Shown piece by piece: positions 11,473-24,353 of a stretch of DNA of 64,000 bases. The stretch spans positions 33,309,304 through 33,373,303 of the forward strand of contig NC_092671.1 of NCBI RefSeq assembly GCF_964355755.1, in the 5' to 3' direction. The stretch comes from Antedon mediterranea (lineage: Eukaryota; Echinodermata; Crinoidea; Comatulida; Antedonidae). Positions within the stretch are counted from its first letter, which is position 1. Every line of letters begins with the position of its first letter. The notes under the pieces are model-generated. The model was not told the DNA's origin, did not search any database, and worked only from the letters and a program-made list of their open reading frames with translations. A program made the position numbers and the translations under genes.

Positions 11473-14400
11473 TTGCCCTAGCAGAACATCAATAGAAAAA
11501 CAGGGTCCGTCCTGGTTAGGTTGTTTTTACTTTGTATTACAACAAAAACATGAATACTTGATAAAAACCTACAGTACTACTAGGTCAAAAGTCTAAACAG
11601 GAATTGAAAATGTTCTTTTTTTTAAATCCTCAATTATCAAAAATAGACCACCTACGATTTTCTCGAACTTTGGCAACATTTGTTAGCAAATACTTAGCAA
11701 ATAGTTTTCATGGTATTTTAATATAGAAGGTGTTTCTTCACAATTAACACAGTCCATCTCTCCATTTTGTTTCTTGGGTATTATGGTTATAAAACTTGGA
11801 AATATTATTAAAATCAAATATGTACCACTTTCCTATGCCAAGAAGTGATTATATACAGAGGAAAAATGAATATTTAAAACCTAATAAAATTAACAAATAT
11901 TTCTGTAAATATTGACTGAAGAATGACAACATTTGTCTGCAGGAGTACGCTATGGTGCGTATCCACGTTGACCATCATTTTGTTGCCAAATATTAGTGTC
12001 TTGTTCAAGTTCTGGTCGAGTCTTTTACACCAAATATTGAAGTGGCAAATATTGTTATTAGTGGCTTATCACATTATTTTCCAAAAAAATCTTTTGCTTA
12101 TAGTAAAGGCCTAAGTTACATTGCAATTTGAAAATCATTTCATGTTTATTTGGAAGAATGGAAATCTGTATTGCCCTTTGAATAGTTTCTACAGGAAGAG
12201 AGATATAGAGAAAGAGAGCGAAAAATGTTGAATTTGTGCCAAGTGATAAATGCCTAGAAATGAATTGATGCAATATAGATCTTGTCAAAGGCAACTCTCC
12301 TAGTAAACGTGTGTTTACTACTAAACCTGCAGTAACATATACTTTGCATTCATATCACATGAATCCTAGAATGTGACAGTCAACTCATATACTAAAACCC
12401 AAATTAAATTGGCACATTAATTTCGTTTATACAAATGCGTTCTTCAATAACCAAGAAACAAGTAGGTTTGTAAAATTAACGACAATAAACAATACAAAAT
12501 TACACTGCATTAATGCCTGTCAACGTGGCATGATTAATATTAAAAACATTTCTTACACCTAATTAAATGACCAGCAAGCCAGAGGAGGGAATGTTAAACA
12601 TAAATTATAGAAATTAATTCCTTACGGCTGTCCATACTACATGTCAATGTTGACTGATGGTGTTGGGCGGTAGTTTAACATACAGTTTCCTAATCTAGTT
12701 TTGAGCTTTCCTTTACAGAGTCAATATAAATATCTTCAGAGTTTTATTTTGTTGTTACTGACATGATTTATTTTTATCTTGGCAAGTTTTAAGTTGGAAG
12801 CTGATCATGGGATTTAGTATTAACAACAGGGCATTCAACTGTACGACATTAACTTGATGCATCTACTTGGAATAAGTCAATTATAATTTTACATAATTTT
12901 GGAAGGGTCACACTCTGTAAATGAAAAGAAATTATTCCTTAACTATGGACATTTAAATTTTCTAAAACAATAGCAATATAAATATAAAATGAAACAGGAT
13001 AACTGAATATAAATAGATGGATGACATTGAGAATTCAAGGATGGTGGTTTGTGGGGATGCTCTGACTTAAGGGCATAAGTAGTTTGTAGACTATACCATT
13101 TGTGGAGAGGGATGTTATATCTCACTCTTTGTCGGTTTATCCGGGTAAGCTAGGCATGAAACAGACAGAGAATTTGATGTTTCAATCATCAAGAATTAAT
13201 CTGATGAGATTGAATCATCTTTTGTCATACACTGTAAATTAAAATTGTCAACGAAAACATGAACATTATTTGAACTGACTAATGGGTGACTTTTTAAAAA
13301 AGGGTTGCATCTTTATTTGGAGTTTAAGCTTGTTTTACATAATATTGTTTTAACAGTATTGTTTGTAAACTGTTGACCTATAAGTAAGGTCACGGCAGAT
13401 GTTCATATTTTGACAACCATGATATGACATGACAACCGTGCATGGCCATGTATAATGCATAGTTTGTGGTGGTGTTACCACTTGGCCACAGCCACAAGTT
13501 TGGGCTCGAAGACAGGGCGATTAAAAAAATGGATAAAATTAATGTTATCAATATTTTTGTATATTCGTCTTTGTTTATGAAGTTAATTTATCATAAAAAT
13601 CAAGCCATAGGGTGTTAACTATACCTCTGGAAATGAAAGCGAACATAATGTTTATTTTCTCAACCCTGCTCTAAAAACATTGAATAATAGGCGGGTATGT
13701 AATATAAAACTGATCTGCGATCGATTCACCGCACCATTTGTATACCTGTGATATCTACCGAAATGCTTTGATATGAAAACAATAGATTGTATGCAAGTTC
13801 TTATTGATTGGGTTCACGGAATTAGGCCAAGTGTAAGATACCCATCCTGAGTTGCAAGATTTCGACAGGAAACTTTTAATGTCTTGTCGAGGTTGCTGGA
13901 ATCTCATTGCTAATCAGGTTGGAAATATTAAAAGGTGAGAAACTCAACAAATCCTGGCAATGAAATTACCAACAAGCGGGAAGGAAAGTTCACGGAAATA
14001 GGACAGTCCCATTGTTATTGATAAAATATCCCACTTTTGTAGGAGTAATGTTACAATCTAATTCTATTGTATAACAAACAGAACAGTGTGTACAAGAATT
14101 TCTATTTTCAAATGGGGCTTATATTTCTTTGTTGGTTTCTTTCCGTGACACAAACAGTTAAATTGTACATGAATATATAAATAGTAATAATATACAAAAT
14201 AAATCCCTGTTTTATTTGCTACAAATCTTAATACAATTTTCTATTTTTATAAATCAACACATAGAAATATAGAATAAGGTTTTCGTAAGTACTTTACTTT
14301 TCCTGCATAGGCAACACCCTATAAATGCAAACATAATGTTATTTGGGACACATTCCTATCCAAAAAAAAAAAAAACTACAACTAAATATACTATTTCTAG

Positions 14401-14944
14401 ATTTTTACTGAATAAAGAATATTAAAACATTAAATTTACATTTGTTTTTGTATTGAGCGCATGTTGTTTATTATAAATGCACTTAATTACAAAAAAAAAT
14501 ATGTATTTTTAAACATTATATGAAAACTTAATCTTGACATTGTATGCATTTAAAATAAACATTATTTTTTAAACATATTTTTGGGATGAATAATAAACAA
14601 ATTTTAATAATAAACATTATTTTGCAAAGAAAAATTAAAGTTTAATTACAATTGCCCTGTCAATCATACTGTAAATAATATTGTTACATTAGTTTGCTAG
14701 CGTACAGGGTCTTGAGTGGATTTTTAATGAATCAACATTACAATTGCATTGTACTGTAGACAGGGAAACTTGAAGATATGATGAAACACGAGCTTGTGTA
14801 TGTATCAAATGTACATAGGATTGTTATCAAGGCCTAGATAACTGCAAATTTCTAGGCCACATTGGTCCTTTAATCGATGGGTAGTAGTCACAAAACACAC
14901 TGTCGTCACATTACAGATAGATGTTTAAATTCTGGTTTTGCAGA

Positions 14945-15012
14945 GGAAAATTATTCTACTGCAGTTACTTTTTAAACTGCAGTCTGCAGTTACTTTTTAA
15001 ACTGCAGTCTGC
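14945..15012 (+). repeat. Direct duplication with CTGCAG palindromes
   Basis: CTGCAGTTACTTTTTAAA and following bases are repeated directly, with short palindromic CTGCAG at each junction. Similar ACTGCAGTTACTGCAGT words occur at 60.8 and 60.9 kb, suggesting a dispersed motif. Confidence 0.6.
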
Positions 15013-15687
15013 AGTATCTACATTTTGTTTATTCTGTTCGTTCAATAATTTAGCAAGCTTGTTTTTTTTTGGTGGGGGAAGGGATGAGGAGCAGGGATAA
15101 TCATACACATTATTTATTGCAGTGATTGCCTTAAAACAGATAAATTTAAATTAATAGCAAAATTATGCACTGTTAGTTCAGTAATTGCAATAGAATAATT
15201 CTAAATAATGCCCCAAAATAAAAAAACAAATAGGAGACAGCAGGATATCAAACTCTGGCATAAAATAATGAAAACTATATTTCAAAACCTTTTTTTGAAA
15301 ATCATTTATTAATAGCTCACATATGTTTCTGATAAATTAATATTGTATGAAAAATTAATAAATAATTAAATAATATTGTGATAATAATTAATTTGTACCA
15401 AGAAGACAAAACTGAAACAAAATATATTTGAATATGATTAGTTAATTAAAAAAATTTGGTTTTTTTTGCATATGATTTTGAAAATGGTTCCATATTGGTC
15501 CTAAACTTTGATCTAGTATGTGCTTTGCTCAACACATTTTTATTTTAAATTATATATAATAAATATTTAATAAAGTTGTTTAATTCAATCAAGATATGTA
15601 TATTACATTTTAAAAATATGTAATTAGTATTTTATCTGGGAGGAGGAGCATACTAAATCAGTTAATCCTACAAGGGCGCTATCCAGC

Positions 15688-15759
15688 ATGGCAACTGAAG
15701 TAGAAAAATTGGCTAATTTCCAGAACACTAAAGCTAAAATGTCAAATCGTCGAGGCTGA
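15688..15759 (+). CDS. Possible 23-codon small ORF in an AT-poorer block
   Basis: ATG in a fair context (CCAGCATGG) opens MATEVEKLANFQNTKAKM and SNRRG, then TGA. The surrounding 15640-15850 is less A+T-rich and free of recognisable repeats, so it may be a transcribed leader or promoter region. There is no homology evidence and the frame is short enough to be chance. Confidence 0.15.
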   Translation: MATEVEKLANFQNTKAKMSNRRG

Positions 15760-16299
15760 TACAACATGGCGTATATACGTGACCAGTAACGAGCAAACAT
15801 AACGAAGATGAGTGAATGCTTTATTGCGGTCAGATTTCAGATCAAGAATGGGAAGTAATCCTAGAAATTTGACTCCCTTGGTGGCATGTCTGACCATTTA
15901 TTGTGCTGAAAATCAACGCAATTAAACTAGATTTATGGGAAGTGTGTTACTATTATTTCTGTATGTGCTTACAAGTGATGAAAATCCCTCCTACAACTAC
16001 TAAAGGCATGATAAAAAATAGAAACAGATTTCTCACTTATCTGTTTTCTCTTTGCCTAATGTTTCTCGTATGTAATGAGTTAATTTCATATGGCTTCAAG
16101 TAAGTTGGATACTGTATCCAGCTATACACTAGATGTCCACTATTCCATAGCATGATTAACCTAAATTAATCATATTTATTATGGTTTCTATTATTGTATT
16201 CAAATAAATTTAACATTCAAATATGAAAATGGAACATTTCATATTTTTTATAAATTCAATAAAGATGGACATTATTTAGTAGCAATTGATTAGTAGAAA

Positions 16300-16400
16300 G
16301 TCTTCAGTCTAGCATGTGTGATGCATGTGTGATGCATGTGTGATGTATGTATATGTTTTGTAAAATCCCGGATAAATTGAATTGAATTGAGTTGAAATTC
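16300..16400 (+). mobile_element. Probable LINE 3' tail
   Basis: TGTGATGCATG is repeated three times, followed by GATAAATTGAATTGAATTGA. A terminal short tandem like this is typical of the 3' ends of CR1/L2-type non-LTR retrotransposons. No reverse transcriptase remains. Confidence 0.4.
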
Positions 16401-16557
16401 TTCTAGGTCAGGCTAGACTAATTCCTACCCATCTAAAGTTAGCAGTAACAACCACGACACAAACCCAGGTAAATAACTTAAACCTATGCGGTTAGGTACC
16501 TTGTCCTATATTACTATTTGTGTGTAAACCTGTTGTTCGTTGATTTAAAAACAACAT

Positions 16558-16745
16558 TAGGGTGCTTTCAATTTGCGACGATTTGCTTGTGCGCATGCGA
16601 AAATATTGGGACGCATGTCCTCACTCTTCACCTTAACACATGTTTGATGGTTTCTAAGTTTAGCGACGACCGACGACACACCAATTGACCTGACCTAGGC
16701 TGGTCGTCAGTCTTTGGTCGTCGCAAAGCGAAAGTTCCTATTGTA
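16558..16745. mobile_element. Short MITE with imperfect inverted ends
   Basis: The left end reads GGGTGCTTTCAATTTGCGACG. The right end, read inverted, is AGGAACTTTCGCTTTGCGACG. The interior is less A+T-rich and has further inverted pieces. It is hAT-like in appearance, but no clear target duplication was found. Confidence 0.5.
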
Positions 16746-17086
16746 TGATCCATTAAAAGCAATCATATTACTTTCCTTTGCATATAATAGCTATTGATCT
16801 TAAAGTGGAAAACAAAATTGTTTATTGGTGAAAAAAATGTACCCTGGACCTACTGTTTATCAGACAAAAGAGTTCTAAAACCTGAACCATGGTTTGGCTA
16901 CAATTCTATATGCTAAAGGATGTGGTTCCTTTATTAAACGCTGAGTCGTTGACTTTGTAAAATAATATAGTGTTCATTAAGAAACAAATCAATCAAATTA
17001 TAAATAAATAAACATATAAATCAAAATATAAAATTAATTGATTTATATTGAGCAACTTTAGAAAAAATTTGAATGGAGAATATAAA

Positions 17087-17317
17087 TCAAAATGGTTGAT
17101 GCATGTCTATCATCAGTTTACTGTGTTGCTGGTTTCTGCTGTTAAAATGGCAAAATAGTAAATAAAAAATGACAGAAAATACATAATATAATAATGCACA
17201 GCAGATGGAACATTTTATTTTTGTCTGGAATAACTTTCCCAATAAAAACCTCCTCAAAAGGCTAAATGTACTTTTTCTATTAATATAACCCCCATGAATG
17301 CTAGTTTTTATTTCCAA
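17087..17317. other. Non-coding stretch around 16.8-17.7 kb
   Basis: AT-rich DNA. One 76-codon minus frame here has no splice or composition support and was not called. Confidence 0.4.
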
Positions 17318-18039
17318 TCTGTTAGTGTTGGCTAGAGAAGTCTTGAGGCAGCCGATTGATTTAAAATGACATGATGCATCGAGTTGTTGATATGTTTGTA
17401 CACTTAATTCATTAGTAGTCCAAAAATAACTGTGTCAGGGGAGAACATTAATTCTTGTTTCACTAAAAAGGGGCAAAACCAAAGGAAATTATCTGTTAGT
17501 GTGAATATCGCCATTGAAAACATCAAAATTAGGCATCCTTAAAAGAGAGAGAGAAAATGAGATGGCGCTATGGTATGATTTACAAAACAAAAACCTTGAA
17601 ATTGTGATTTGTGTATGCACATTAGGAAAAAGTGGTCTATTCTTATTGACTCATCCTTCGAAATAAAGCAGTGGTTCAAATCGGTAGACTTGGTAGAGTA
17701 TGGGTTTCATAAAAAATAACCGGTTAAAATCGGTGTGAATAAATTAAAATCGGTGTGAATAAATTAACTCCATTTTATTGGCAGCAGAAACAGGACAAAT
17801 TTGTGGTAACCGGTTAAAAGGCAGCGCAAAATAACCGGTTAAAAACAACAATTTAAATCGGTGTTAGAACGCCGTTTCACCGGTTATCGCTGAACAATTC
17901 TTAGCTGCAACACGAAATAACGGTTATTTGATTGACAGTTGACCGTCGCATACGGTGTGTGTTTTCCTCGTGGTTTTGACAGTCGAACGAAGAAGTGAAC
18001 ATGTATGTGGATGAATGAAAGAACAAGATATGTTATTCA

Positions 18040-18060
18040 GTTGTGGGGGGGGGGGGGGGA
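18040..18060 (+). repeat. Poly-G tract
   Basis: A GTGGGGGG... run in otherwise AT-rich DNA. Similar G runs occur at about 25120-25137, 28297-28309 and 30941-30958. Confidence 0.8.
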
Positions 18061-18189
18061 GAGAAAGTACGGGGAAGGATGGCAGGCAATAGAAAAGAAT
18101 CACAGATAATAAATAAGAGCATTTTTGCGAAAGTAAAAGAGGAATTTGGGGTGGAGTTCCGGGGACTACCCAAGCTAAGCAATTTGAGG

Positions 18190-18850
18190 CGTTAGTACAC
18201 GCTCACGAAGGGTATGGATGGTCCTATATAAACACCAAAACGGAAACAAAAGGGACTCAGAATGTTGCAAATACCTACCAAACGATAGATAATGGTTAAT
18301 TAATTATGAAAACCCAAATTTTATAGCAAAAATCATCCGAATTTATGTTATAAACAATGAATTTAGCAACAAAAACTTAATCCAAACGAGCGTATTTATG
18401 GCACGCCCTTAGTGCCTTTAATAGGAGAACAATGAACAATCTTAATTTGATCGTTTTATATAATTTTTTTAGAAAAACATCACATCGACCGAAAACAAAG
18501 GTTATGAGAGCCTTTGATAATATATTAAATATGATTTTATTAAGCGTAGAAATGTGTTATTATTTATGTTAGTACATAAATATACGAAACAATGTTTAAT
18601 ACTCATTATTCTATTAAAGGCACTATGTGCGTGCGATATTCTATGACTTGGATACTCTCGTTTGATTTAAGTTTTTGTGGCTAAACTCGTCGTTTTTAAC
18701 ATAAATTCGGACGATTTTTGCTATAAAAGTTAGGGTTTCATAATTAATTAACAATTATCTACTCTCGTTTGGTAGGTATTGCAACATTCTAAGTCTCGTT
18801 TTTGTTTCCGTTTGGTTTTTTGTAGGACCGCGCTCGCGAAAGACAACAGT
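18190..18850. mobile_element. Foldback-type element with ~240-bp inverted arms
   Basis: The left arm, about 18190-18432, and the right arm, about 18612-18850, are inverted copies with scattered mismatches and small indels. Matching landmarks are AATGTTGCAA.TACCTACC, GGTTAATTAATTATGAAA, TTTATAGCAAAAATC, CCGAATTTATGTTA and TTAGTGCCTTTAATAG. The spacer of about 180 bp is AT-rich. The pair can form a long hairpin. It sits inside the larger element at 17701-19292 and is absent from the copy at 53.6 kb, so it inserted later. Confidence 0.8.
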
Positions 18851-20679
18851 CGTTCACGTGGGAAGGGCCGTATCATCATCGCCTTTGTTGAGGATTTTTA
18901 GGCTAGATAAAAATTATCCTAGGCGATCTGGCGCTGCACGACCCTCCCCATGTTATTGAAGGCGCCATGAGAATTAATTTTAATAGCGATATAGTAAGTA
19001 GGCTTTACAAAAAACAAAACTTGTAGACCTGTAGACAACATTTTTGAGATGTTCGGCGATATACACACGTGTGTACTGACGACGTCGATGTAAACAAACA
19101 GCCAACTTACTACTTCCGTCTGAGTGTATTGCATTTTGGGTAATGATGACGTTTTGCTCGACGACCACCCATAGATTTAACCGGTTATTTCGGAGCACAA
19201 ATTGAGCAGAAACGCGGTCTTGTTATTGTTATCTATTTTTAATCTATTTTAAAATAACCGGTTAAATTGCGTTATGCAGCAGAAACAGACCCACAGAGAC
19301 AATTTAATTTATTCGAGTCAGCAAGTGAGATGGAAAGTTACATTGATAAGATAAGTAGGGCCGAGACACATGCCAATGGGCCATATAAAAGATGAAAAAA
19401 TGAAGCGAAATATTTTTATTATCAAATCTAATGAACTCTTAGAGAAATGAAACGGAGAAAAAAGCGTCAATAACACCATTATCTTCGTGATGAGAATTCC
19501 GTTGAACTATGTTGCACGCAATATTGTTATCATGTGGCACGTCAACCGGGTCGATTAAGCTGAATTCAAATAGTTAAATAAAAAACAAAACGGCCAAACA
19601 TGCGCATACTCTTGTATGGATTAAAGGCACTTCATAAATTTTGACGTACCAGCGAGCTGAATAACCAATAAAAATGCTGATTTTTATGTAATTTTCTCCT
19701 CGTAACACAAATCTTAAGGGAATAATCAAGTAGAGAACTCTCAGCAGTAATGCTACTGTGGTGACCTACATGTGCAAGTTAGATACATAAAAATGATGTA
19801 GGCCTGATGCTAGTAAATTTCGTTCACCAAAAAAGGACCTACATTCCCTAATAACTACGCTTGCTTCATGTAAATTGTTCACGAAAATCATTAATCATAG
19901 GTAATTGCTGTGGCCTACATTTAAAAGCCAGTTCTAAAAAAAAACTTTGTAAAGTGAATAAGAATACGCAAGCAGAATGTAAGCCAGGACTACGTTCCCG
20001 ATAGTCTTGTTTTCGTTCTGCAGGCAGAATACGCTTTTAATATCCCTTTGCCCTGCTCGCCATACATGCAGCCAGTTTACTGAACAGAAAGAACTTTTTT
20101 TACAGTTACTGCAGGCACAAATCGCATTCTTAATGCCTTTAATGTCTTTTTTCCCTATCACGATACATTACGGCCCAGTTTTTCCACACAAATAAAACCT
20201 GCTAGAGGGGCTGATATGTTTAATTCTCGGTTTTGAGTACTACATTTTTTTCACATAAACCGATAGCTAGGCATTATTGCGAGACATTCCAAAAAGATCA
20301 ACATCAAATCCGGTATCATTTTGTGACTAAGATTACATTGCGAATGCCCTTGTTCATTAGTGATTGGAATTTAACTGATAGTTTCGAGAGATGACTACCA
20401 CAAGTTCAATTTAAAAAGGATTGTAAAGTAATTTAGCAACAAATGGAATTGTTTTGATTTGAAATGGTCATGACAGCAGCTAGACTGTCTCTGATCATCA
20501 TTGCTCACATTTGCATACAAGATAAATCTATTATCATTGTTATATAATTATAAACATTCCTAACAAAAAATAGTATATAATTAGGAATGTAAGGACTGGT
20601 GCAGATGCAGTATTGTTAAACTACTGAGATTTCTCAAGATTTTTTGGCAAATGTGCATTAACTACAACAGTAGAAATGA

Positions 20680-20805
20680 CTATAATTGTTATGTGTTTAA
20701 ATATTAAATGTAAATATGTTTGTATGATGTAGTTTGTTTAAGAGGATATTAGCCTTTGATGGCATTTGCAGCAATAAATTGAATTTAATTGAATTTAATT
20801 ATAAA
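20680..20805 (+). mobile_element. Probable LINE 3' tail
   Basis: It ends GCAATAAATTGAATTTAATT with a repeated GAATTTAATT, a typical non-LTR retrotransposon 3' terminus. No coding part remains. Confidence 0.45.
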
Positions 20806-20817
20806 AAAATGTAATAT

Positions 20818-21052
20818 ACAGTAGTATCCTGAATAAGGAAAAAAAAATTGTCCCCTTAATAGGGGTTTTTCTCAGGAAAAATCAAAAACAAATTGAACAA
20901 TAATTGATCTGGACTCAAGAAATTGAAATGTTGTTTTTGTTATGAAAATACAATATTGTTCCCTTAATTAATAGGGGTTGTATCAACCATACAATCAAAG
21001 GTGTCATTGTCCCCTTAATAGGTATCTATTAAGTAGGGGTTGGCTATATTGT
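20818..21052. mobile_element. 'TTAATAGGGGT' family element
   Basis: ACAGTAGTATCCTGAATAAG at the left, then three GTCCCCTTAATAGGGGTT-type modules and a right end GTAGGGGTTGGCTATATTGT. The ends are imperfect inverted copies. Members of the family are scattered through the window. Confidence 0.6.
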
Positions 21053-22194
21053 TAAAACATATGATATCCTTTAAATGTTTTGTTTGTCATGTGGACACCA
21101 TTAGACCAAGTTTTTGATAGTACAGCATGTTCAAATATGATTAGAAATCCACATTTATGGTATGCAATATAGTAAAACAAAATAATGTTTTATACAACTT
21201 GAATACAAACTTCATATTGATAATTAATATAAAAGAAATATTTTTTCATTAGAAAGCAATTTCCGTCTTTATCTCAATTTTATTTATTGATTGACAAAGT
21301 TTAATTTAAACATAACCAACTGATAATTAATATCATAAAAATTATGTAAGTTATCTAACAATTTTGTATTTATTTTAAAATGTTATTTATAGATCCTTCA
21401 GTTCTGGAAGGCCATTTACCATATTTTTTTAGAATCTAAATCATTGGGTACAACGTTATGGAGAACAGACTTAACTCGATTTTAACCTATTCCCCTTTCA
21501 TTTAACCCGATGTTCTAGATTTAACTTAAATTAGACAGGCTAAAATTTTCTCCTTTTTATCCCTTACCCCCAATTTTCCCTTATTCCCTAATCAATCCCA
21601 CATGTATCCGGAACATCATTCCCAGTCACCCTTTCTTCTTCAATGTTCCCCTACGTCCCTAATCAATCCCGACATAAATCAGTCCCAAGCTTATTCAAAT
21701 TTGTATTTATCAGAGAAAAACGCTAATGTGTTGAGTTAAATATTTAGAACAGGTTGCAAATGTAGGCTATGTCCATGCCAGGGTGAATGTAAATGTGTTG
21801 CCAACTGACGTATATGACCTTTGACACATCAAAAATGATATGATGAATCATGTGTGGAGAAAAATGACATAGTTTGTGCTCCTTTATTTCTTATAATTGC
21901 TTTTTCTTGTCATTATTATGATATTAACAGCTTTTAATGTAACTGATATTAAACATTAGGAAAAACGTAAATTTAATGAAATCTATAAGCAATAAATCAA
22001 ACGTACATAGTGTATTAGGATTTTCACTTTGTTCATTGGAATGGACAATGTGAATATTAATCAAACATATTAATTGTTTTAGCAAATTAACTTGTATTAA
22101 CGAAAAAAAAAATTTGTTTGTTTACATTATAAAAAAGAATACTATTTATATTGTACAGAGAATGAATGCAATAATAATTTATAGCACGATGCTT

Positions 22195-22500
22195 ATCCAC
22201 TTGCTCAATTCCAACTAATACAAGGTCTCTGATCAGCAGGTACTAATAGCCGAAACCTGAGGTTCGAGCTGGTTACGACCTCACAAGTCCTGCACAACAC
22301 AGCATGTCAGACAGACCGGTCAGTTTATCACTAAACACACTGTGTATAATCCTAGCAATGTACTATCGTGAGGACTGCCCTTTGCGGGGTAGATCAGTCA
22401 GCGAGCTGTACGCGCTCTAAATTTATAGTCGTATACAGTCAATCGTTGCCTTTATGAACAGCCAAAGAATAAATTAACTTGTAAAAATGTGGGCCAGTGT
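22195..22500. other. AT-poorer unique block downstream of the 22.5 kb exon
   Basis: Lies just 3' (minus strand) of the candidate terminal exon, so it would be its 3' untranslated or flanking region. It contains a short inverted pair (GAGGTTCGAGCTGGTTACGACCTC). No AATAAA on the minus strand is obvious near the stop. Confidence 0.35.
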
Positions 22501-22527
22501 TACCCAAATCAGATTTCGTTTCCATAA

Positions 22528-22780
22528 TTATTTTCTACGGTTAACAAACGTTTTGTCAGTTGTAGGAGGTTTCTGGATGTTTGATGATATTAATAAGTTG
22601 GGTGATTTATAATTAGTGACAGAAACAGAGCCTTGGGAGTTGCGCCTAAAAGTTGCGACTTCATCAACGTTGACAGCAAATAGCTTTTGAATCGTCAACA
22701 TGTTGGTTAAGCTCTTCGGTTGCTGATTATAAATGGCAAAGCCCTGGTCAGAAATAGGGGACTGCAGCGTTGATGCATAT
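22528..22780 (-). CDS. Likely terminal coding exon of an unrecognised gene
   Basis: On the minus strand a very good acceptor (pyrimidine-rich tract, TTTCCTAG|ATATGC) sits at 22781, followed by 83 open codons and a TAA. The peptide begins YASTLQSPISDQGFAIYNQQ and ends TTDKTFVNRRK. It is polar, rich in Ser, Asn and Gln, has no membrane segment after the acceptor and looks like a C-terminal tail; RRNSQGS could be a basophilic kinase site. The exon starts one base before a codon boundary, so the preceding exon must end at phase 2. Neither receptor DBD exon does, so this is not a simple alternative 3' end of that gene. It lies inside the 29 kb receptor intron on the same strand, which suggests a nested or interleaved gene. 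The ATG further upstream at 22911 lies in what would be intron. Function unknown. Confidence 0.5.
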
Positions 22781-23181
22781 CTAGGAAATGTGTAAATAAA
22801 TGATTTATAAAGGGGTCGATTTACTAGAATATCAATAACACAGTGCATACACCCTCTGAGGCCATAAAAGCAACCCAATAAAAATATTTTAATGATATTT
22901 GACATTTTCATGGTTCATAAATATGTCAAAAATTTAAATAAGACTTCTGCATAGTCTATAAAAAGTATGTTTTTTACTCTAGTTCATCTAGCCACAAGGC
23001 CATAATTTGCCAATAGCAAAAAATCAATGTGTTTTACAAAGGCTGAAATCTGTCCAAAAATATGATGTTTTATTTTTTCATTTCAAGGAGCTTATTAAAC
23101 TACAAACAATGTCTTCATCGAGAGTACATCACACCTATTAAATACTACACACTGGCTAAATACACGATATTTACAAAATAT

Positions 23182-24353
23182 AGTAAAACTCCTATTAAAG
23201 GGACATCTACATGCAACAAGTTTTCTTTTACAGTATGATTAGTTGTTTTCTCTGAAAAGGGATTTCCTGATGGTGGTGTCCTCTGAATAAAGTTTACTTA
23301 AAATCATGCGTGTCCTAATTAAAGGTATGTACTGTAAAAGATTTCACTACTTAGGGGACAGTTTTCTGTGAAATCAATGAAAATATTATTTATACTATGG
23401 TTAAACCTATTCATGGGAAACCCCTTAAAATGACAACTTGATTGGTCCCGAAAGTGTCCCATAAACATGCTCTGTACTGAAATACACAACTTGTGCTAAA
23501 TGTGTCGAGGTTACCTTTGCTTGTATGTGCAAGAAAATCAGTCAGAAAAACTGAGTAAATAAGTAGAAAATGAGAATTACCTAGGGTAATAATCAGGGCA
23601 TAGTACATCAACCTCAACATCTTTTTACTCTTTATAATTGACGTATTTCAGAGTAAATGAACTGATGAAACATATGTACAAAGCTACAATAAATATATAT
23701 AGGCACCTGCGTTTAATGTGTTTTTATATGTGGACAATGTCCTATCTAGTTTTATTAGCAATAAATTTTCAAATGCAAAGTCCTAAAATAGTGTTATAAA
23801 ATTGTATTAATTGCTAGTTAAGAAAAACATCAATTTAATTTATTGAAATTTGACCTGGCTTAATAATTTAAAAATTAATGTTATATATTTTAGTTATTAT
23901 TATTGCATAATCACAAAATATCAAAATATGATAAAGTAAGCAACCAATGGCATCAGTTTACAAAATAAACTAAATTTTTTATTTTTACACAGGGATTAAT
24001 AAATATCACATATTTCTGGTAATAAAAGTTGCGATATATATTATTATATTTTCCTTTGTTTTTTTTATGATAGTGCATGTTTTTTAAATATTTATTTTAT
24101 CTGAAAAATAATAAAAAAATACCTAGGACCTGCTATTGTTGTTATGGACGTCATACCAAAATAACTTTGCTTATTTTTTTTTTATGTCCACACTATTTAA
24201 CTGACCACACCCACAAAAAACCGATCAATATTTACCTATAACTTTCCTTTGAAATGAACGAGGAGGAATAAATGAACATTCAGGCCAACCCCTATTCAGG
24301 GGACACCTCTATAAAGTCCGTAATGTGCTCCTTAATAGGGGTTTTACTATATT
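23182..24353. mobile_element. 'TTAATAGGGGT' family element, long copy
   Basis: Left end TAGTAAAACTCCTATTAA and right end TTAATAGGGGTTTTACTA are inverted copies. Subterminal GTCCTCTGAATAAAG-, ATTGGTCCCGAAAGTGTCCC- and CCTATTCAGGGGACACC-type modules recur in other copies. The centre is AT-rich filler without coding potential; the 69-codon minus frame at 23.4 kb is part of the element. Confidence 0.65.

Larger units (their letters stand above)
8740..15600. other. Receptor intron, part 1: AT-rich, few recognised elements
   Basis: No supported exon. It holds a TTA/TTG microsatellite (11420-11472). Slightly AT-poorer unique blocks at 10920-11110, 12540-12680 and 13780-14040 may be conserved non-coding DNA. 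A 27-base direct duplication lies at 14956-15011. Many A-rich or T-rich tracts occur. Short ORFs have no splice support. Confidence 0.55.
17701..19292. mobile_element. Degenerate 'GGGCCTGTTTCTGC' element carrying a nested foldback element
   Basis: The left part has ATAACCGGTTAAAATCGG and a duplicated ATCGGTGTGAATAAATTA. The right end reads AAAATAACCGGTTAAATT...GCAGCAGAAACAGACCC. The same ends and the block at 18900-19290 recur at 53626-54150, which is the compact copy. Here the left terminal inverted repeat has lost most of CCTGTTTCTGCTGC (GGGTTTCAT remains), and the middle contains extra AACCGGTTA modules plus the nested palindromic element. Confidence 0.7.
19300..22190. other. Receptor intron, part 2: non-coding with repeat fragments
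   Basis: An AT-poorer segment at 19940-20200 is open in several frames on both strands but has no supported exon. A LINE-like tail (20680-20800) and a block of the 'TTAATAGGGGT' family (20818-21050) follow. The rest is AT-rich. Confidence 0.5.

Noticed and set aside
11315-11596. 93-codon ORF with a poly-Leu run
   Set aside because: The run is a TTA/TTG microsatellite; no splice support or homology.
22781-22911. Upstream ATG (MKMSNIIKIFLLGC...) as start of the 22.5 kb gene
   Set aside because: A strong acceptor at 22781 and the change of composition mark this part as intron.
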